From NCBI GenBank assembly GCA_947626985.1, contig CANQUG010000004.1, positions 22,522-86,521 of the forward strand: 64,000 nt of DNA, in the 5' to 3' direction. The translations under genes and the position numbers were made by a program. Each line of letters begins with the position of its first letter. Positions within the stretch are counted from its first letter, which is position 1. Origin of the DNA: an uncultured Lachnospiraceae bacterium (lineage in GTDB: Bacteria > Bacillota > Clostridia > Lachnospirales > Lachnospiraceae). The notes below the pieces were generated by a model that did no database searches, was not told the origin of the DNA, and saw nothing but the letters and a program-made list of their open reading frames with translations. Of the stretch, positions 24,591-33,821 are shown in pieces.

Positions 24591-24632
24591 CTCGTTCTAT
24601 AGACGCCTTCCGCCAGCGTCTCCGTGCTTTTT

Positions 24633-25628
24633 TCACCTGTTATCCTGTTTTACCGCATCAGCATCTTTCAAATATGTCTCCAGTTCCTCTTCCTTCATAT
24701 CAAGGCGTCTCGCAGCCTCCGAAACCGTAAAAATTCCATCTCTTATCAAATCAATATACGCTTTGATTTCACCTTCCGCGAAACCACTGCGCTTTCCCTC
24801 TGCAAAGCCGCTGCGTTCACCTTCCGCATATCCGCCTTTCCAGATCGTCTTCGCCTCATATTCCAGAATTTCTCCACCCATAGCGGACGTCACTCCTCTC
24901 CTGACTTTCTCGTACTTTTCCGCTATCTTCTCCGCCACTTCCTTCATCATCGCCATAAGAGACTGCCTTACAAATTCACTGATCTCCCCCTTCTGCACCA
25001 GTTCTGACAGCCGCCGGCAGATCCCGGCAGTCTCTTCCTGCAGTTTCAGAAGATATTCCTCATTCTTTTCGTAATCCCCAAAATGCTTTTCATGGACAAA
25101 GATGTAAAACGGCAGCAAAAACAGCAGCTTTTTCTCAAAGATTTCCTCTATCGTATATTTTTGTGTCTTCATCACCGGGATTCCATAGGAGACATTTCCT
25201 CCCGGCGTCCGGATTTCCACTATCATTTCCTCCGGCGTATTCCGTGTATGGCGGAGGTACAGCACTGCTGACTTGGGGAATGTGACAATGAACCTCTCTC
25301 CGTCCACCTCTCCCTCATCCAGTGCGATCTGCGCGTCATATTCAAACATGCGCATTATCATGCTGCTGTCCGCCGTACTCTGACATTCAATATGGTAGTT
25401 CTTATTCACCTTTCCGCATATCCGAAAACTGGTATCTGTGATCTTCTCTTTTGTATTTCCCTCCGGCTGCAGAACGTAGTGTTCATTGTGCAGGAACATA
25501 ATTTCCTCATCTCCGGAATAGTCTTCCCCGAACACTTCGTTCACAACCGGTATAATCAGTCTGGTACAATCATGCAGCATCGTTCCAAATACGTTATCAT
25601 ATACCGTATTTTCCACTTTGTTCCCCAT
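24633..25628 (-). CDS. Rpn family recombination-promoting nuclease / PD-(D/E)XK transposase-like protein
   Basis: A 331-residue protein. The N-terminal half opens with NTVYDNVFGTMLHDC and has the nuclease-fold core TDTSFRICGKVNKNYHIECQST, where D..ExQ replaces the usual D...ExK. The C-terminal half is helical and contains a short repeat (G)FAEGxRSGFAEGE before a terminal HTH-like segment (FTVSEAARRLDMKEEELETYL). Start at ATG 25628, with AGGAAGAGG upstream; a 20-residue-longer frame is less likely. Rpn proteins cleave DNA and promote RecA-independent recombination; they are often scattered in many copies in Lachnospiraceae genomes. Fragments resembling such C-terminal coiled coils occur near 57, 59 and 62 kb. 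Confidence 0.83.
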   Translation of the reverse strand: MGNKVENTVYDNVFGTMLHDCTRLIIPVVNEVFGEDYSGDEEIMFLHNEHYVLQPEGNTKEKITDTSFRICGKVNKNYHIECQSTADSSMIMRMFEYDAQIALDEGEVDGERFIVTFPKSAVLYLRHTRNTPEEMIVEIRTPGGNVSYGIPVMKTQKYTIEEIFEKKLLFLLPFYIFVHEKHFGDYEKNEEYLLKLQEETAGICRRLSELVQKGEISEFVRQSLMAMMKEVAEKIAEKYEKVRRGVTSAMGGEILEYEAKTIWKGGYAEGERSGFAEGKRSGFAEGEIKAYIDLIRDGIFTVSEAARRLDMKEEELETYLKDADAVKQDNR

Positions 25629-25686
25629 CCGTACCTCTTCCTGGATGCAGCTGCCGGAAAACGGAAAAACACTGCCAGCGGAAAGC

Positions 25687-25724
25687 ATATAACAGAATTC
25701 TCATCTGTTATATGCGGGATTATA
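25687..25724 (-). promoter_or_regulatory. -10 element and start-site palindrome of the Rpn gene
   Basis: Minus-strand TATAAT at 25724-25719 is followed 6 bp later by a perfect inverted repeat ATATAACAGA-N7-TCTGTTATAT (25713-25687). The palindrome covers the expected transcription start, so it could be an operator or a 5' hairpin on the mRNA. Confidence 0.5.
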
Positions 25725-25851
25725 GCAGAATTTCACAAAAAAATCTATCCCATTCTCTTTTTCTTCGTACTTTTCAGAATTTACAACATTCAAAAATTCA
25801 GACGCAATCATCAGCACTGCATGGAATTTAAAAAATCCAAATACACGGCCG

Positions 25852-25888
25852 AAAAAAATTCTGCCAGGTCTCGCCGGCCTGGCAGAAT
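25852..25888 (-). terminator. Terminator of leuS
   Basis: On the minus strand ATTCTGCCAGG pairs with CCTGGCAGAAT across a 9-base loop, followed by a run of T. It lies about 60 bp beyond the leuS stop. Apart from this and the palindrome near 25700, the 320-bp gap 25629-25948 shows no gene. Confidence 0.85.
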
Positions 25889-25948
25889 TATCTCTTTATT
25901 TTATCCCTGCCGTCTGCTCTCCGCCCGCGCGGCGGCACGCTCCGACAT

Positions 25949-28351
25949 TTATTTCACTACAAAATTCACAATCTTATTGGGTACATAGATCTCCTTCACG
26001 ATCTTCTTCTCCCCGATGGCCTTCTGCACCTTCTCATCCCCTCTGGCGATCTCCAGAACCTGCTCCTTCTCCGCATCCGTAGGAATGACAATGGTTCCCT
26101 TCAGCTTCCCGTTCACCTGAACGCCGATCTCCTTAGTGGCGTCCACGGTTTTGGACTCGTCGAATACCGGCCAGGACGCAAGGGACAGGAACCCTTCCCC
26201 GCCGATGGTCTCCCAGATCTCCTCGCAGAGATGAGGAGCGAAGGGGCAGAGCAGCTTGATGAGCACAGTAAGATCCTCTTTATTGATGCTGCCCGCCGCA
26301 TAAACATCATTTACAAGAATCATCAGGCTGGCGATGGCCGTATTGAACTTCATGTCCTCAATATCCGCAGAGACCTTCTTAATGGTCTTATGCAGCTTGG
26401 ACTGGAACTCCGGTGTGGAGGGCGCATCCGTCAGCTTATCCGTGAGAGCGGCCACACGCTCCAGGAATCTCTTGCAGCCCTTGGCGGAACTGTCGTTCCA
26501 GGGAGTGGCCACGCCATAGTCTCCCATAAACAGTACATAGGTCCTCAGCGTATCCGCGCCGTACTCATCCACGATATCCAGCGGATCGATGACATTCCCC
26601 TTGGATTTGCTCATCTTGTCCCCGTCCGGTCCCAGGATCAGACCCTGGGCGGAACGTTTGGCATAGGGCTCCGGCGTGTTCACAACGCCCAGATCGTACA
26701 GGAAACGGTGCCAGAACCTGGAATAGATCATATGTCTGGTCACATGCTCCATACCGCCGTTGTACCAGTCCACAGGCATCCAGTAGTTCAGCTTTTCCCT
26801 GTCCGCAAAAACCTCGTCGTTATTGGGGTCGATATAGCGGAGGAAGTACCAGGAGGAACCCGCCCACTGAGGCATGGTATCCGTCTCGCGCTTCGCGTCT
26901 CCGCCGCATTTCGGGCATTTGCAGTTCACGAAGGAATCGATCTTGGCCAGAGGCGACTCGCCCTCGCTGCCCGGCGCAAAATTCTCCACCTTAGGCAGAC
27001 GAAGAGGAAGCTCCTCATAGGGGACGGCCACGTCGCCGCAGACGGGACAGTGCACGATGGGAATGGGCTCGCCCCAGTATCTCTGACGGTTGAAGGCCCA
27101 GTCCTTCATCTTGTACTGAACGCCGCCTTTTCCAATGCCCTTCTTCTCCAGCTCCTGGATCATCCGGGCGATGGAGTCCTTCTTATTGGTATAGCCGTTG
27201 AGGAAATCGGAATTCACCATCTCGCCGTCGCCGGTGTAGGCTTCCTTTTCAATATCTCCGCCCTTGATGACCTCGATGATATCCAGGCCGAAGACTTTGG
27301 CAAAATCATAGTCTCTCTGGTCATGAGCGGGAACGGCCATGATGGCGCCGGTACCGTAGCCCATCATTACGTAGTCGGCGATAAAGATGGGGATCTTCTT
27401 GCCGTTCACCGGGTTGATTCCCTCCAGGCCCTCCAGCTTCACGCCGGTCTTGTCCTTCACCAGCTGGGTTCTCTCAAATTCCGTCTTTTTATTACACTCG
27501 GCGCGGTACGCTTCCACCGCGTCCATGTTCTGAATCCTGTCCGCATGCTTGTCGATGAGGGGATGCTCCGGAGCGATAACCATGAAGGTCACGCCGAAAA
27601 GGGTATCCGGTCTGGTGGTGTAAATCTCCAGCTTATCCTCCACGCCGGTCACGGAGAAATCCACGAACGCGCCGGTGGATCTGCCGATCCAGTTCACCTG
27701 CTGCTGTCTGATATTCTCCGGATAGGACACGGTATCCAGACCTTCCAGGAGCTTGTCCGCGTACTGAGTGATGCGCAGATACCATACGTCCTTGGACTTC
27801 TGCACCACATCGCTGTGGCAGATGTCGCACTTTCCGCCCTGGCTGTCCTCGTTGGAGAGAACCACCTTGCAGGAGGGACAGTAATTCACCCACGCCTTAT
27901 CCCGGTAAACCAGTCCCTTCTCAAACATCTTCAGGAAGATCCACTGGGTCCATTTATAATATTTTTCATCTGTGGTATCGATCACTCTGTCCCAGTCAAA
28001 GGAAAAACCAACTCGTTTCAGCTGATTGGAAAACTTCTCAATATTTTCATCGGTAATGATTCTGGGATGGGTCGCTGTCTTGATGGCGTAATTCTCCGTG
28101 GGCAGGCCAAAGGCGTCGAAGCCGATGGGGAACAGCACGTTATAGCCTTCCATCCGGCGCTTTCTGGACACTACCTCGATGCTGGAGTACGCTTTGATAT
28201 GGCCCACGTGCATACCCGCTCCGCTGGGATAGGGGAACTCCACCAGTCCGTAAAATTTCGGCTTATCCAGGCCGTCCACAGCGCGGAAGATTTTTTCATC
28301 CTCCCACTTTCTCTGCCATTTGCTTTCTATTTTCTTAAAATTGTGTTTCAT
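25949..28351 (-). CDS. leuS: Leucyl-tRNA synthetase
   Basis: An 800-residue class-I aminoacyl-tRNA synthetase charging tRNA-Leu, essential and cytoplasmic. The HIGH-type motif is HVGH in YPSGAGMHVGHIKAY near residue 45, and the KMSKS motif lies in DGDKMSKSKGN near 565. The CP1 editing domain is present (TRPDTLFGVTF, GTGAIMAVPAHDQRDYDFA). Zn-type Cys pairs are present in CPSC...CDIC near 155 and CPVC...CPKC near 430-480. Length matches bacterial LeuRS of Firmicutes. No T-box leader was recognised upstream, where only ~210 bp separate it from the divergent SGNH gene. Confidence 0.98.
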   Translation of the reverse strand: MKHNFKKIESKWQRKWEDEKIFRAVDGLDKPKFYGLVEFPYPSGAGMHVGHIKAYSSIEVVSRKRRMEGYNVLFPIGFDAFGLPTENYAIKTATHPRIITDENIEKFSNQLKRVGFSFDWDRVIDTTDEKYYKWTQWIFLKMFEKGLVYRDKAWVNYCPSCKVVLSNEDSQGGKCDICHSDVVQKSKDVWYLRITQYADKLLEGLDTVSYPENIRQQQVNWIGRSTGAFVDFSVTGVEDKLEIYTTRPDTLFGVTFMVIAPEHPLIDKHADRIQNMDAVEAYRAECNKKTEFERTQLVKDKTGVKLEGLEGINPVNGKKIPIFIADYVMMGYGTGAIMAVPAHDQRDYDFAKVFGLDIIEVIKGGDIEKEAYTGDGEMVNSDFLNGYTNKKDSIARMIQELEKKGIGKGGVQYKMKDWAFNRQRYWGEPIPIVHCPVCGDVAVPYEELPLRLPKVENFAPGSEGESPLAKIDSFVNCKCPKCGGDAKRETDTMPQWAGSSWYFLRYIDPNNDEVFADREKLNYWMPVDWYNGGMEHVTRHMIYSRFWHRFLYDLGVVNTPEPYAKRSAQGLILGPDGDKMSKSKGNVIDPLDIVDEYGADTLRTYVLFMGDYGVATPWNDSSAKGCKRFLERVAALTDKLTDAPSTPEFQSKLHKTIKKVSADIEDMKFNTAIASLMILVNDVYAAGSINKEDLTVLIKLLCPFAPHLCEEIWETIGGEGFLSLASWPVFDESKTVDATKEIGVQVNGKLKGTIVIPTDAEKEQVLEIARGDEKVQKAIGEKKIVKEIYVPNKIVNFVVK

Positions 28352-28497
28352 CTCTGACCTCCGTCATTTTTGAATGATCTGTTCCTTTACCTCTTTACCA
28401 TTCTAACTATCCTATTATCTTACACTCCCGGGCAAAAATCAACCTAAAAATACCAAACTTTCCGAAAATCCGGGCCGTACAACATATTCTTAACATA

Positions 28498-28526
28498 TTG
28501 TCAATCCCACTTTCCTATGCTAAAAT
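28498..28526 (+). promoter_or_regulatory. Promoter of the SGNH-MBOAT operon
   Basis: TTGTCA (28498-28503), a 17-bp spacer and TAAAAT (28521-28526), 35 bp before the ATG of the first gene. Confidence 0.75.
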
Positions 28527-28560
28527 AAATGTCATAATTTGACGAATTCTGGAGCAGTAT

Positions 28561-29376
28561 ATGGAAAAAAATACAACAGCCCGCCGAAGTATAAAAAGAA
28601 CAGCATCCAAAAGAAAGACAATCTCCCCGGGAAAATGGATCGTTTTCGCCGCCGTCGCCGTCGTTCTGACAGCGGTTGTCTTTGCCGCCGTACATTTTTC
28701 GGGACGCCGTTCCTCCGGCAGCGATACCCAGGAGGGGATCCTCCATCTGAAGGAACTGGAGGCCAAAGACATGGCGGCCATCGAGCAGGAGATCAAACAG
28801 CACAAACAGGCCGCCCGGGCCCGGGCTCTGGAGGAGGGCACCCTGTCCGTATGGGCCCAGTTCAGCGATTACGCGATTTTCGGCGATTCCCGGACTGTGG
28901 GCTTCTACTTCTATGAATTCCTGGATCAGCAGCGGGTGCTGGCGGACGGAGGCCTTACCATCGCCGATCTCTCCACCTATATGGACCAGCTCAAACTGCT
29001 GAACCCCTCCGCTCTGTTTCTCTGCACGGGACTGAACGACGTAAGCATCGGATACTGGAACACTCCCGAGGAATATGTAGCGGCCTACGAGGAGCTGATG
29101 CAGCAGCTCATGAGCGAGCTTCCCGATACTCACATTTACATTAATTCCATTTTCCCCGCGCTGGATCCCGCCTTCGAGCAGTCCAGCGCATGGCGGAACA
29201 TTCCTGATTACAATGCGGCTGTGAAGGCCTGGTGCGAAGAAAAGGGATATTCCTACATCGACAATACCCCTGTGTTCGAGGAGCACCAGGATCTGTACGA
29301 CCCGGACGGAATCCATTTCCAGAAGGAATTTTATGAGTACTGGGCGATCAACATGCTTGCCGGAATGGAGATATGA
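28561..29376 (+). CDS. Membrane-anchored SGNH/GDSL hydrolase-like protein
   Basis: A 271-residue protein with a basic N-terminus and one transmembrane helix (residues ~27-46), placing the rest outside. The catalytic domain begins at IFGDSRTVGFYF (block I Ser in GDS, near residue 110), with GLNDVSIG (block III Asn) and a C-terminal YDPDGIHFQ (Asp-His dyad). SGNH proteins encoded with MBOAT and DHHW proteins add or remove O-acetyl groups on cell-wall polymers or exopolysaccharide. It opens a four-gene operon and overlaps the next gene by 4 bp. The polymer is unknown. Confidence 0.88.
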   Translation: MEKNTTARRSIKRTASKRKTISPGKWIVFAAVAVVLTAVVFAAVHFSGRRSSGSDTQEGILHLKELEAKDMAAIEQEIKQHKQAARARALEEGTLSVWAQFSDYAIFGDSRTVGFYFYEFLDQQRVLADGGLTIADLSTYMDQLKLLNPSALFLCTGLNDVSIGYWNTPEEYVAAYEELMQQLMSELPDTHIYINSIFPALDPAFEQSSAWRNIPDYNAAVKAWCEEKGYSYIDNTPVFEEHQDLYDPDGIHFQKEFYEYWAINMLAGMEI

Positions 29377-29858
29377 TGGAACAGTTAAAAAAAGGAATTA
29401 TCGCGGTAAAATATATCCTGCTGGTTCTGCTGCTGATCTTTATCGCCAGTCTTTTAAGCAGCGGCAGCATCAGCAGAGCCTCCATAGAACAGGTGTCCGA
29501 AAACGTGGCCCGGTCCCTGGAAATGGGCAGTCTGTCCCCCGCCGACAACCGTATGGTAAAACGGCTGTACGGAATCAACGCCAACGATTACGAAGGGGTG
29601 TCCCTGTATGTCTCCGATTCCAACATGAAGGTGGAGGAAATCCTGATCGTCAGGCTCAGAGATACGGAACAGTCCAAAGATGTGGAAGCGGCAGTCCAGA
29701 AGCGCCTGGACCGGCAGCTGGAGAGCTTCGAGGGCTACGGCCCGGAGCAGTGCAGGCTTCTGGAGGACCACATCCTGGATGTGCAGGGCAATTACATCCT
29801 CTATGTCGTACATAAAGACGCAAAAGCGGCGGACAAAGCTTTTCAGAAAAGTCTGTAA
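29373..29858 (+). CDS. DUF4358 membrane-anchored protein
   Basis: A 161-residue protein with one N-terminal hydrophobic segment (residues ~12-30) and an exported domain of DUF4358 type (SLEMGSLSPADNRMVKRLYGINANDYEGVSLYVSDSNMKVEEILIVRL...). It starts at ATGATG overlapping the SGNH gene's stop. DUF4358 proteins recur between SGNH and MBOAT genes in Clostridia, so a structural or accessory part in polysaccharide acetylation is inferred from context only; no catalytic residues can be proposed. Confidence 0.85.
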   Translation: MMEQLKKGIIAVKYILLVLLLIFIASLLSSGSISRASIEQVSENVARSLEMGSLSPADNRMVKRLYGINANDYEGVSLYVSDSNMKVEEILIVRLRDTEQSKDVEAAVQKRLDRQLESFEGYGPEQCRLLEDHILDVQGNYILYVVHKDAKAADKAFQKSL

Positions 29859-29933
29859 GCGAACGCCCGGCAGATCCGCCCGGCGCCCGGAAAACAAACC
29901 AGCAAAACATCCACAGAGCAGAGGAACTCCGTC

Positions 29934-31346
29934 ATGATATTCAGCAGCGTATTTTTTATATTTGTATTTTTGCCGATCGTACTCCTGGTATACTTCCTGG
30001 TACCCCGGAAATTGAAAAATCTTGTGATTCTTCTGTTCAGTCTGGTGTTTTATGCCTGGGGCGAACCTGTCTATATCGTACTGATGCTTTTCAGCATTCT
30101 GTACAACTACGTGGCGGGAATCGAAATCGACTATCACCGCTCCCGCGGCATGGACGGCAGAGCCCGCTTCACCTTCTGGATGGCTGTGGCGGTCAATCTG
30201 GGCATTCTGGGATTTTTCAAATACTACGGTTTTCTTCTGGAAAATCTTAACGCCATCCTGCCGGCGGAAATCCCGTTCCGGGCCCTGTCCCTTCCCATCG
30301 GTATCTCCTTCTATACCTTCCAGACCCTTTCCTACGTCATCGACGTTTATCTGGACAAAGTAGAGGTACAGCGGAACATCATCAGTTTCGGAACCTATAT
30401 TTCCATGTTTCCCCAGCTCATCGCAGGCCCCATTGTGCGGTACGCCGATGTGGAAGCGCAGCTGAAAAACCGCCGGGTAACCCTGGCCAGGTTCGGCGAC
30501 GGAACCGCCTGGTTCCTCCGGGGCCTGGGCAAAAAGGTCCTCCTGGCCAACAATATCGGCATGGCCTACGACGCCATTGCGGCTCTGCCCTCCGGACAGC
30601 TGTCCGTTCTCACCGCGTGGATCGGCTGCGCCGCCTACACCTTCCAGATCTATTTTGATTTCAGCGGCTACTCGGACATGGCCATCGGCCTGGGAAAAAT
30701 GTTCGGCTTTGAATTCATGAAAAACTTTCAGTACCCCTATACCTCCGCCAGCATCACGGAATTCTGGCGAAGATGGCATATTTCCCTGGGCTCCTGGTTC
30801 CGGGAATACGTATACATTCCCCTGGGAGGAAACCGGGTAAGCACGGCGAAGCATATCCGCAACATCATGGTGGTATGGATGCTCACCGGACTGTGGCACG
30901 GAGCCGCATGGAACTTTATCTTCTGGGGACTTTACTACGGCGTGCTCCTGCTGATCGAAAAATATGCCCTGAAAAATATCCTGGACAGACTGCCTGCCTT
31001 CGTGTGCCGGATCTACACCATGTTTTTCGTGATGATCGGCTGGGTATTCTTTTTCTCCCCCGGCATGGGCAGCGCCCTGCGGTATCTGGGAGCCATGTTC
31101 GGCATAGGAGGGGGCGGGTTCCTGAACGGAACCACCGTGTATTACTTCCGCAATTATTTTTTGTTGTTTATTGTTCTGATTTTATGTTCCGGATCATATA
31201 TTTATAAAAAGTTCCTTCAGATTTCCTTCGGAGGAAAACGGGAACACAAGGTCCTCGTACTGACCGCGTACCTTCTGATCTTTCTTCTGTCCGCGGCATA
31301 CCTGGTCAACGCTACATACAATCCGTTTTTGTACTTCAGATTCTGA
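29934..31346 (+). CDS. MBOAT family O-acyltransferase (AlgI/DltB-like)
   Basis: A 470-residue polytopic membrane protein with about ten to twelve hydrophobic segments. The family-defining catalytic His sits in GLWHGAAWNFIFWG near residue 325, and the preceding FWRRWHISLGSWFREYVYIPLGGNR is the AlgI-type cytoplasmic loop. The N-terminus MIFSSVFFIFVFLPIVLLVYFLVP is typical of the PatA/AlgI group. It moves acetyl groups from cytoplasmic acyl donors across the membrane to extracellular acceptors such as the DHHW or SGNH partner encoded beside it. ATG 29934 lies 75 bp after the DUF4358 gene, in the same operon. Confidence 0.95.
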   Translation: MIFSSVFFIFVFLPIVLLVYFLVPRKLKNLVILLFSLVFYAWGEPVYIVLMLFSILYNYVAGIEIDYHRSRGMDGRARFTFWMAVAVNLGILGFFKYYGFLLENLNAILPAEIPFRALSLPIGISFYTFQTLSYVIDVYLDKVEVQRNIISFGTYISMFPQLIAGPIVRYADVEAQLKNRRVTLARFGDGTAWFLRGLGKKVLLANNIGMAYDAIAALPSGQLSVLTAWIGCAAYTFQIYFDFSGYSDMAIGLGKMFGFEFMKNFQYPYTSASITEFWRRWHISLGSWFREYVYIPLGGNRVSTAKHIRNIMVVWMLTGLWHGAAWNFIFWGLYYGVLLLIEKYALKNILDRLPAFVCRIYTMFFVMIGWVFFFSPGMGSALRYLGAMFGIGGGGFLNGTTVYYFRNYFLLFIVLILCSGSYIYKKFLQISFGGKREHKVLVLTAYLLIFLLSAAYLVNATYNPFLYFRF

Positions 31347-31362
31347 GTGAGGCAAAAAACAA

Positions 31363-32574
31363 ATGGCAACAAGAAGGGAAAATCAAGAAAAAATAGACCG
31401 CAGAACCATGCGCCGCCGTCTTCTGGCCAGGAGACGCGCGGAGGCCTGCCGATGGCTGGCGGGGATCTTTGTCCTGCTGCTGGCGGCGGCCGGGATCCTG
31501 AACATCGTCACAAAGGACAGGGAGTTTTCAGATTCAGAAAACAGAATGCTTGCCGCCTTCCCGGAATTTACCTGGGAATCCGTGAAAAGCGGAAAATACA
31601 TGAGCGAATTCGAGAGCTACGTCGCCGACCAGTTCTTCCTGCGGGACCAGTGGATCACACTGAAGCTCTATGAGGATATCCTCCTCGGCAAACGGGAATC
31701 CAACGGCGTTTACCTGGGGAAGGACGGCTATCTTATGGAGGTCCCCGACGAACCGGACCAGGAAAACCTTCGGAAAAATCTCAGCAGCATGGCCGCGTTT
31801 GCCGAAAGGCATCCCGAAGTGCCCGTTTACGTCAGCCTGGCTCCCAACGCCTTTTCCATCCTGAAGGAGAAGCTGCCCGAAGGAGCTCCCGTACGGGATC
31901 AGGCTGCCGATATTGCCGATATCCGTACGGCTCTGGGGGACGGAATCCGGTACATCGATCTGACGGACGCGCTCCGGGAACACCATGAGGAATACATTTA
32001 CTATAAGACGGATCACCACTGGACAAGCCTGGGAGCCCGCTACGCCTTCTCCAGACTGGCGGAGGATATGGAGCTGGGCGAGACTGAAACGGATTATACC
32101 GTTTATACTGTGGCAGACGATTTCCAGGGAACCCTGGCCTCCCAGAGCGGTTACCACAAATCCCGGGATACCGTCCAGATCTATGAGCCTGCCGGCGGGG
32201 AAACGGATTACATCGTGCTTTACGCGGAGGAGGGCAAAAAGACCACCTCCATCTATGACAGCGCCAGCCTGGAGGAGAAAGACAAATACACCGTATTTTT
32301 CGGGGGCAATCACTCCCGGGTGGATATCAATACCACAGGAACACAGGACAGAAATCTTCTCCTGTTCAAGGATTCCTACGCGAACTGTATGGTCCAGTTT
32401 CTGCTTCCTTATTTTCAGAATATCATTATGGTGGATCCCCGGTATTTTTACGACAACGTGGATAATATCATGGAAAGCCAGGGAATCACAGACGTGCTGT
32501 TCCTCTACAATCTCAATACCTTCGTATGCGACAATTCCATCGCGGATGTGCTGGCGGAGGAGGAATCTACCTGA
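31363..32574 (+). CDS. DHHW family protein (AlgJ/AlgX-like acetylation partner)
   Basis: A 403-residue membrane-anchored extracellular protein, with a basic N-terminus and TM segment near residues 27-45. The family motif is seen in YYKTDHHWTSLGARYAF near residue 215; upstream is VSLAPNAF and downstream LLFKDSYANC, the Ser-containing segment of the SGNH-like AlgJ fold. It should accept acetyl from the MBOAT protein and deliver it to a polysaccharide. Last gene of the operon; its 3' end overlaps the convergent CorA gene by 8 bp. No terminator is visible between them. Confidence 0.92.
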   Translation: MATRRENQEKIDRRTMRRRLLARRRAEACRWLAGIFVLLLAAAGILNIVTKDREFSDSENRMLAAFPEFTWESVKSGKYMSEFESYVADQFFLRDQWITLKLYEDILLGKRESNGVYLGKDGYLMEVPDEPDQENLRKNLSSMAAFAERHPEVPVYVSLAPNAFSILKEKLPEGAPVRDQAADIADIRTALGDGIRYIDLTDALREHHEEYIYYKTDHHWTSLGARYAFSRLAEDMELGETETDYTVYTVADDFQGTLASQSGYHKSRDTVQIYEPAGGETDYIVLYAEEGKKTTSIYDSASLEEKDKYTVFFGGNHSRVDINTTGTQDRNLLLFKDSYANCMVQFLLPYFQNIIMVDPRYFYDNVDNIMESQGITDVLFLYNLNTFVCDNSIADVLAEEEST

Positions 32575-33484
32575 ACCATTTTTTCTTCACAAATATCCAG
32601 ATCTCCGCTGCCACCGCCAGCGCGCAGATCACGCACACAGCCCCATATCCATGGGGCTGCTTCAGTTCCGGCATATTCTCAAAATTCATCCCGTACCACC
32701 CTGTCACCAGAGTGAGGGGCATGAAGATCGTCGTCACCACAGTCAGAAATTTCATGATCTCATTCTGGCGGAGCTCCAGCTGAGTCTGATGCATTTCCTG
32801 CAGCTGCAGGGAATACTCCTTCAGCATCAGCACCGTGTCGGACAGCCGCCGTGCTTTGCCCTCATACAGGCCGAACATGGCCGCTTCCCTCTCCCGGCCC
32901 AGCTCCGTCTCATACTGTCTGAGAACCTCTCCCACCTCGGAAAGCTGCTGGTAATGGATCCCCAGAGAAGACAGTTCCCTTCTGACGTTAAAAATCCTTC
33001 TGTCAAAATCCTGCTCCCTTCCGTCCATCAGCTGCTCCTCCAGCTTCGTGAGATTGTCCTCATAGTCCTGAAGAAACAGGCTGTCGTCCGCCAACAAAAA
33101 TTCCAGGAGATGATAAAACAGCATACCCGGTGAGGACAGTTCCGCTCCATCCGTCATCGAAAGCCGGTCCAGCACATGTCTCACGAACTCATAGTCGTCC
33201 GCGAAGACCACTTTGTTCTCCGTCACGCAGAAGGCAAAAAAGCATTCCGTCCCGGGCGTCTTTTTTTCCGGCGGCATGACGAAGGTCCCCGCCGCACAGC
33301 CATTCAGCTTTTCCGCCCGGCAGAACCGGATCCGTCTCTGTCTTTTCTCCACAAAAAGTCTCCGATACGCCTGGGGATACCGCTCCGCCAGCTCATCCAT
33401 GGACAAAATCTCCGCCGGACAGATTTTCGGAGAAGTCTCTCCCTCCTTTTGCGGATTTTTCTTTATGCTCCATCGATATTCCAT
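32567..33484 (-). CDS. CorA family divalent-cation transporter
   Basis: A 305-residue protein with the CorA layout: an N-terminal cytoplasmic domain, a long helical region (residues ~150-240), then two C-terminal transmembrane segments. The first of these ends in the YGMN signature (TGWYGMNFENMPEL), and the last is followed by KKKWFR. The pentameric family carries Mg2+ (sometimes Co2+, Ni2+ or Zn2+). The ribosome site is weak. The gene is monocistronic, convergent with the acetylation operon. Assignment of the exact metal is not possible. Confidence 0.93.
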   Translation of the reverse strand: MEYRWSIKKNPQKEGETSPKICPAEILSMDELAERYPQAYRRLFVEKRQRRIRFCRAEKLNGCAAGTFVMPPEKKTPGTECFFAFCVTENKVVFADDYEFVRHVLDRLSMTDGAELSSPGMLFYHLLEFLLADDSLFLQDYEDNLTKLEEQLMDGREQDFDRRIFNVRRELSSLGIHYQQLSEVGEVLRQYETELGREREAAMFGLYEGKARRLSDTVLMLKEYSLQLQEMHQTQLELRQNEIMKFLTVVTTIFMPLTLVTGWYGMNFENMPELKQPHGYGAVCVICALAVAAEIWIFVKKKWFR

Positions 33485-33657
33485 AACACGCTCACCGCTC
33501 CCGGAGAATCGTCACGATTGCTCCCTGTTTGTCAGATTCCGTTTCTGCAAGAACATGAAGTTCTGTTTCTGTTCATTCCTCATGTCTCCTCTTTACAGTC
33601 TTTCATATATAAACAAAAAACATTCCCCTGAAAATTCTTTTACAAACCAAAAAATCC

Positions 33658-33686
33658 TTGTACTTTTTTCGTTTATCATATAATAT
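33658..33686 (+). promoter_or_regulatory. Promoter of carB
   Basis: TTGTAC (33658-33663) is followed by TATAAT at 33679 (15-bp spacing) or TAATAT at 33681 (17-bp spacing). The transcript would have a ~130-nt leader containing a small hairpin GCGGGAGGCGTTCCCGC. No PyrR-binding loop or known riboswitch was recognised. The 337-bp gap 33485-33821 holds no gene. Confidence 0.55.
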
Positions 33687-33821
33687 AGAGCGGAAAGAAA
33701 TCACAGAGCCGCAGCGCGGATCTCTGTTTTCGCCCATAAGCAGCGGGTGGCCGTCAGGTCATGAGCGCTGCGGGAGGCGTTCCCGCTTCTCATCGTGTAA
33801 CTGGAAAAGGAGGAAATCAAC

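Noticed and set aside
26231..28357. 708-codon open frame on the + strand opposite leuS
   Set aside because: It mirrors leuS over its whole length and has no recognisable domain; leuS itself carries all synthetase motifs.
28352..28560. T-box leader for leuS
   Set aside because: No T-box sequence, specifier-like stem or terminator/antiterminator pair is visible in the ~200-bp region.
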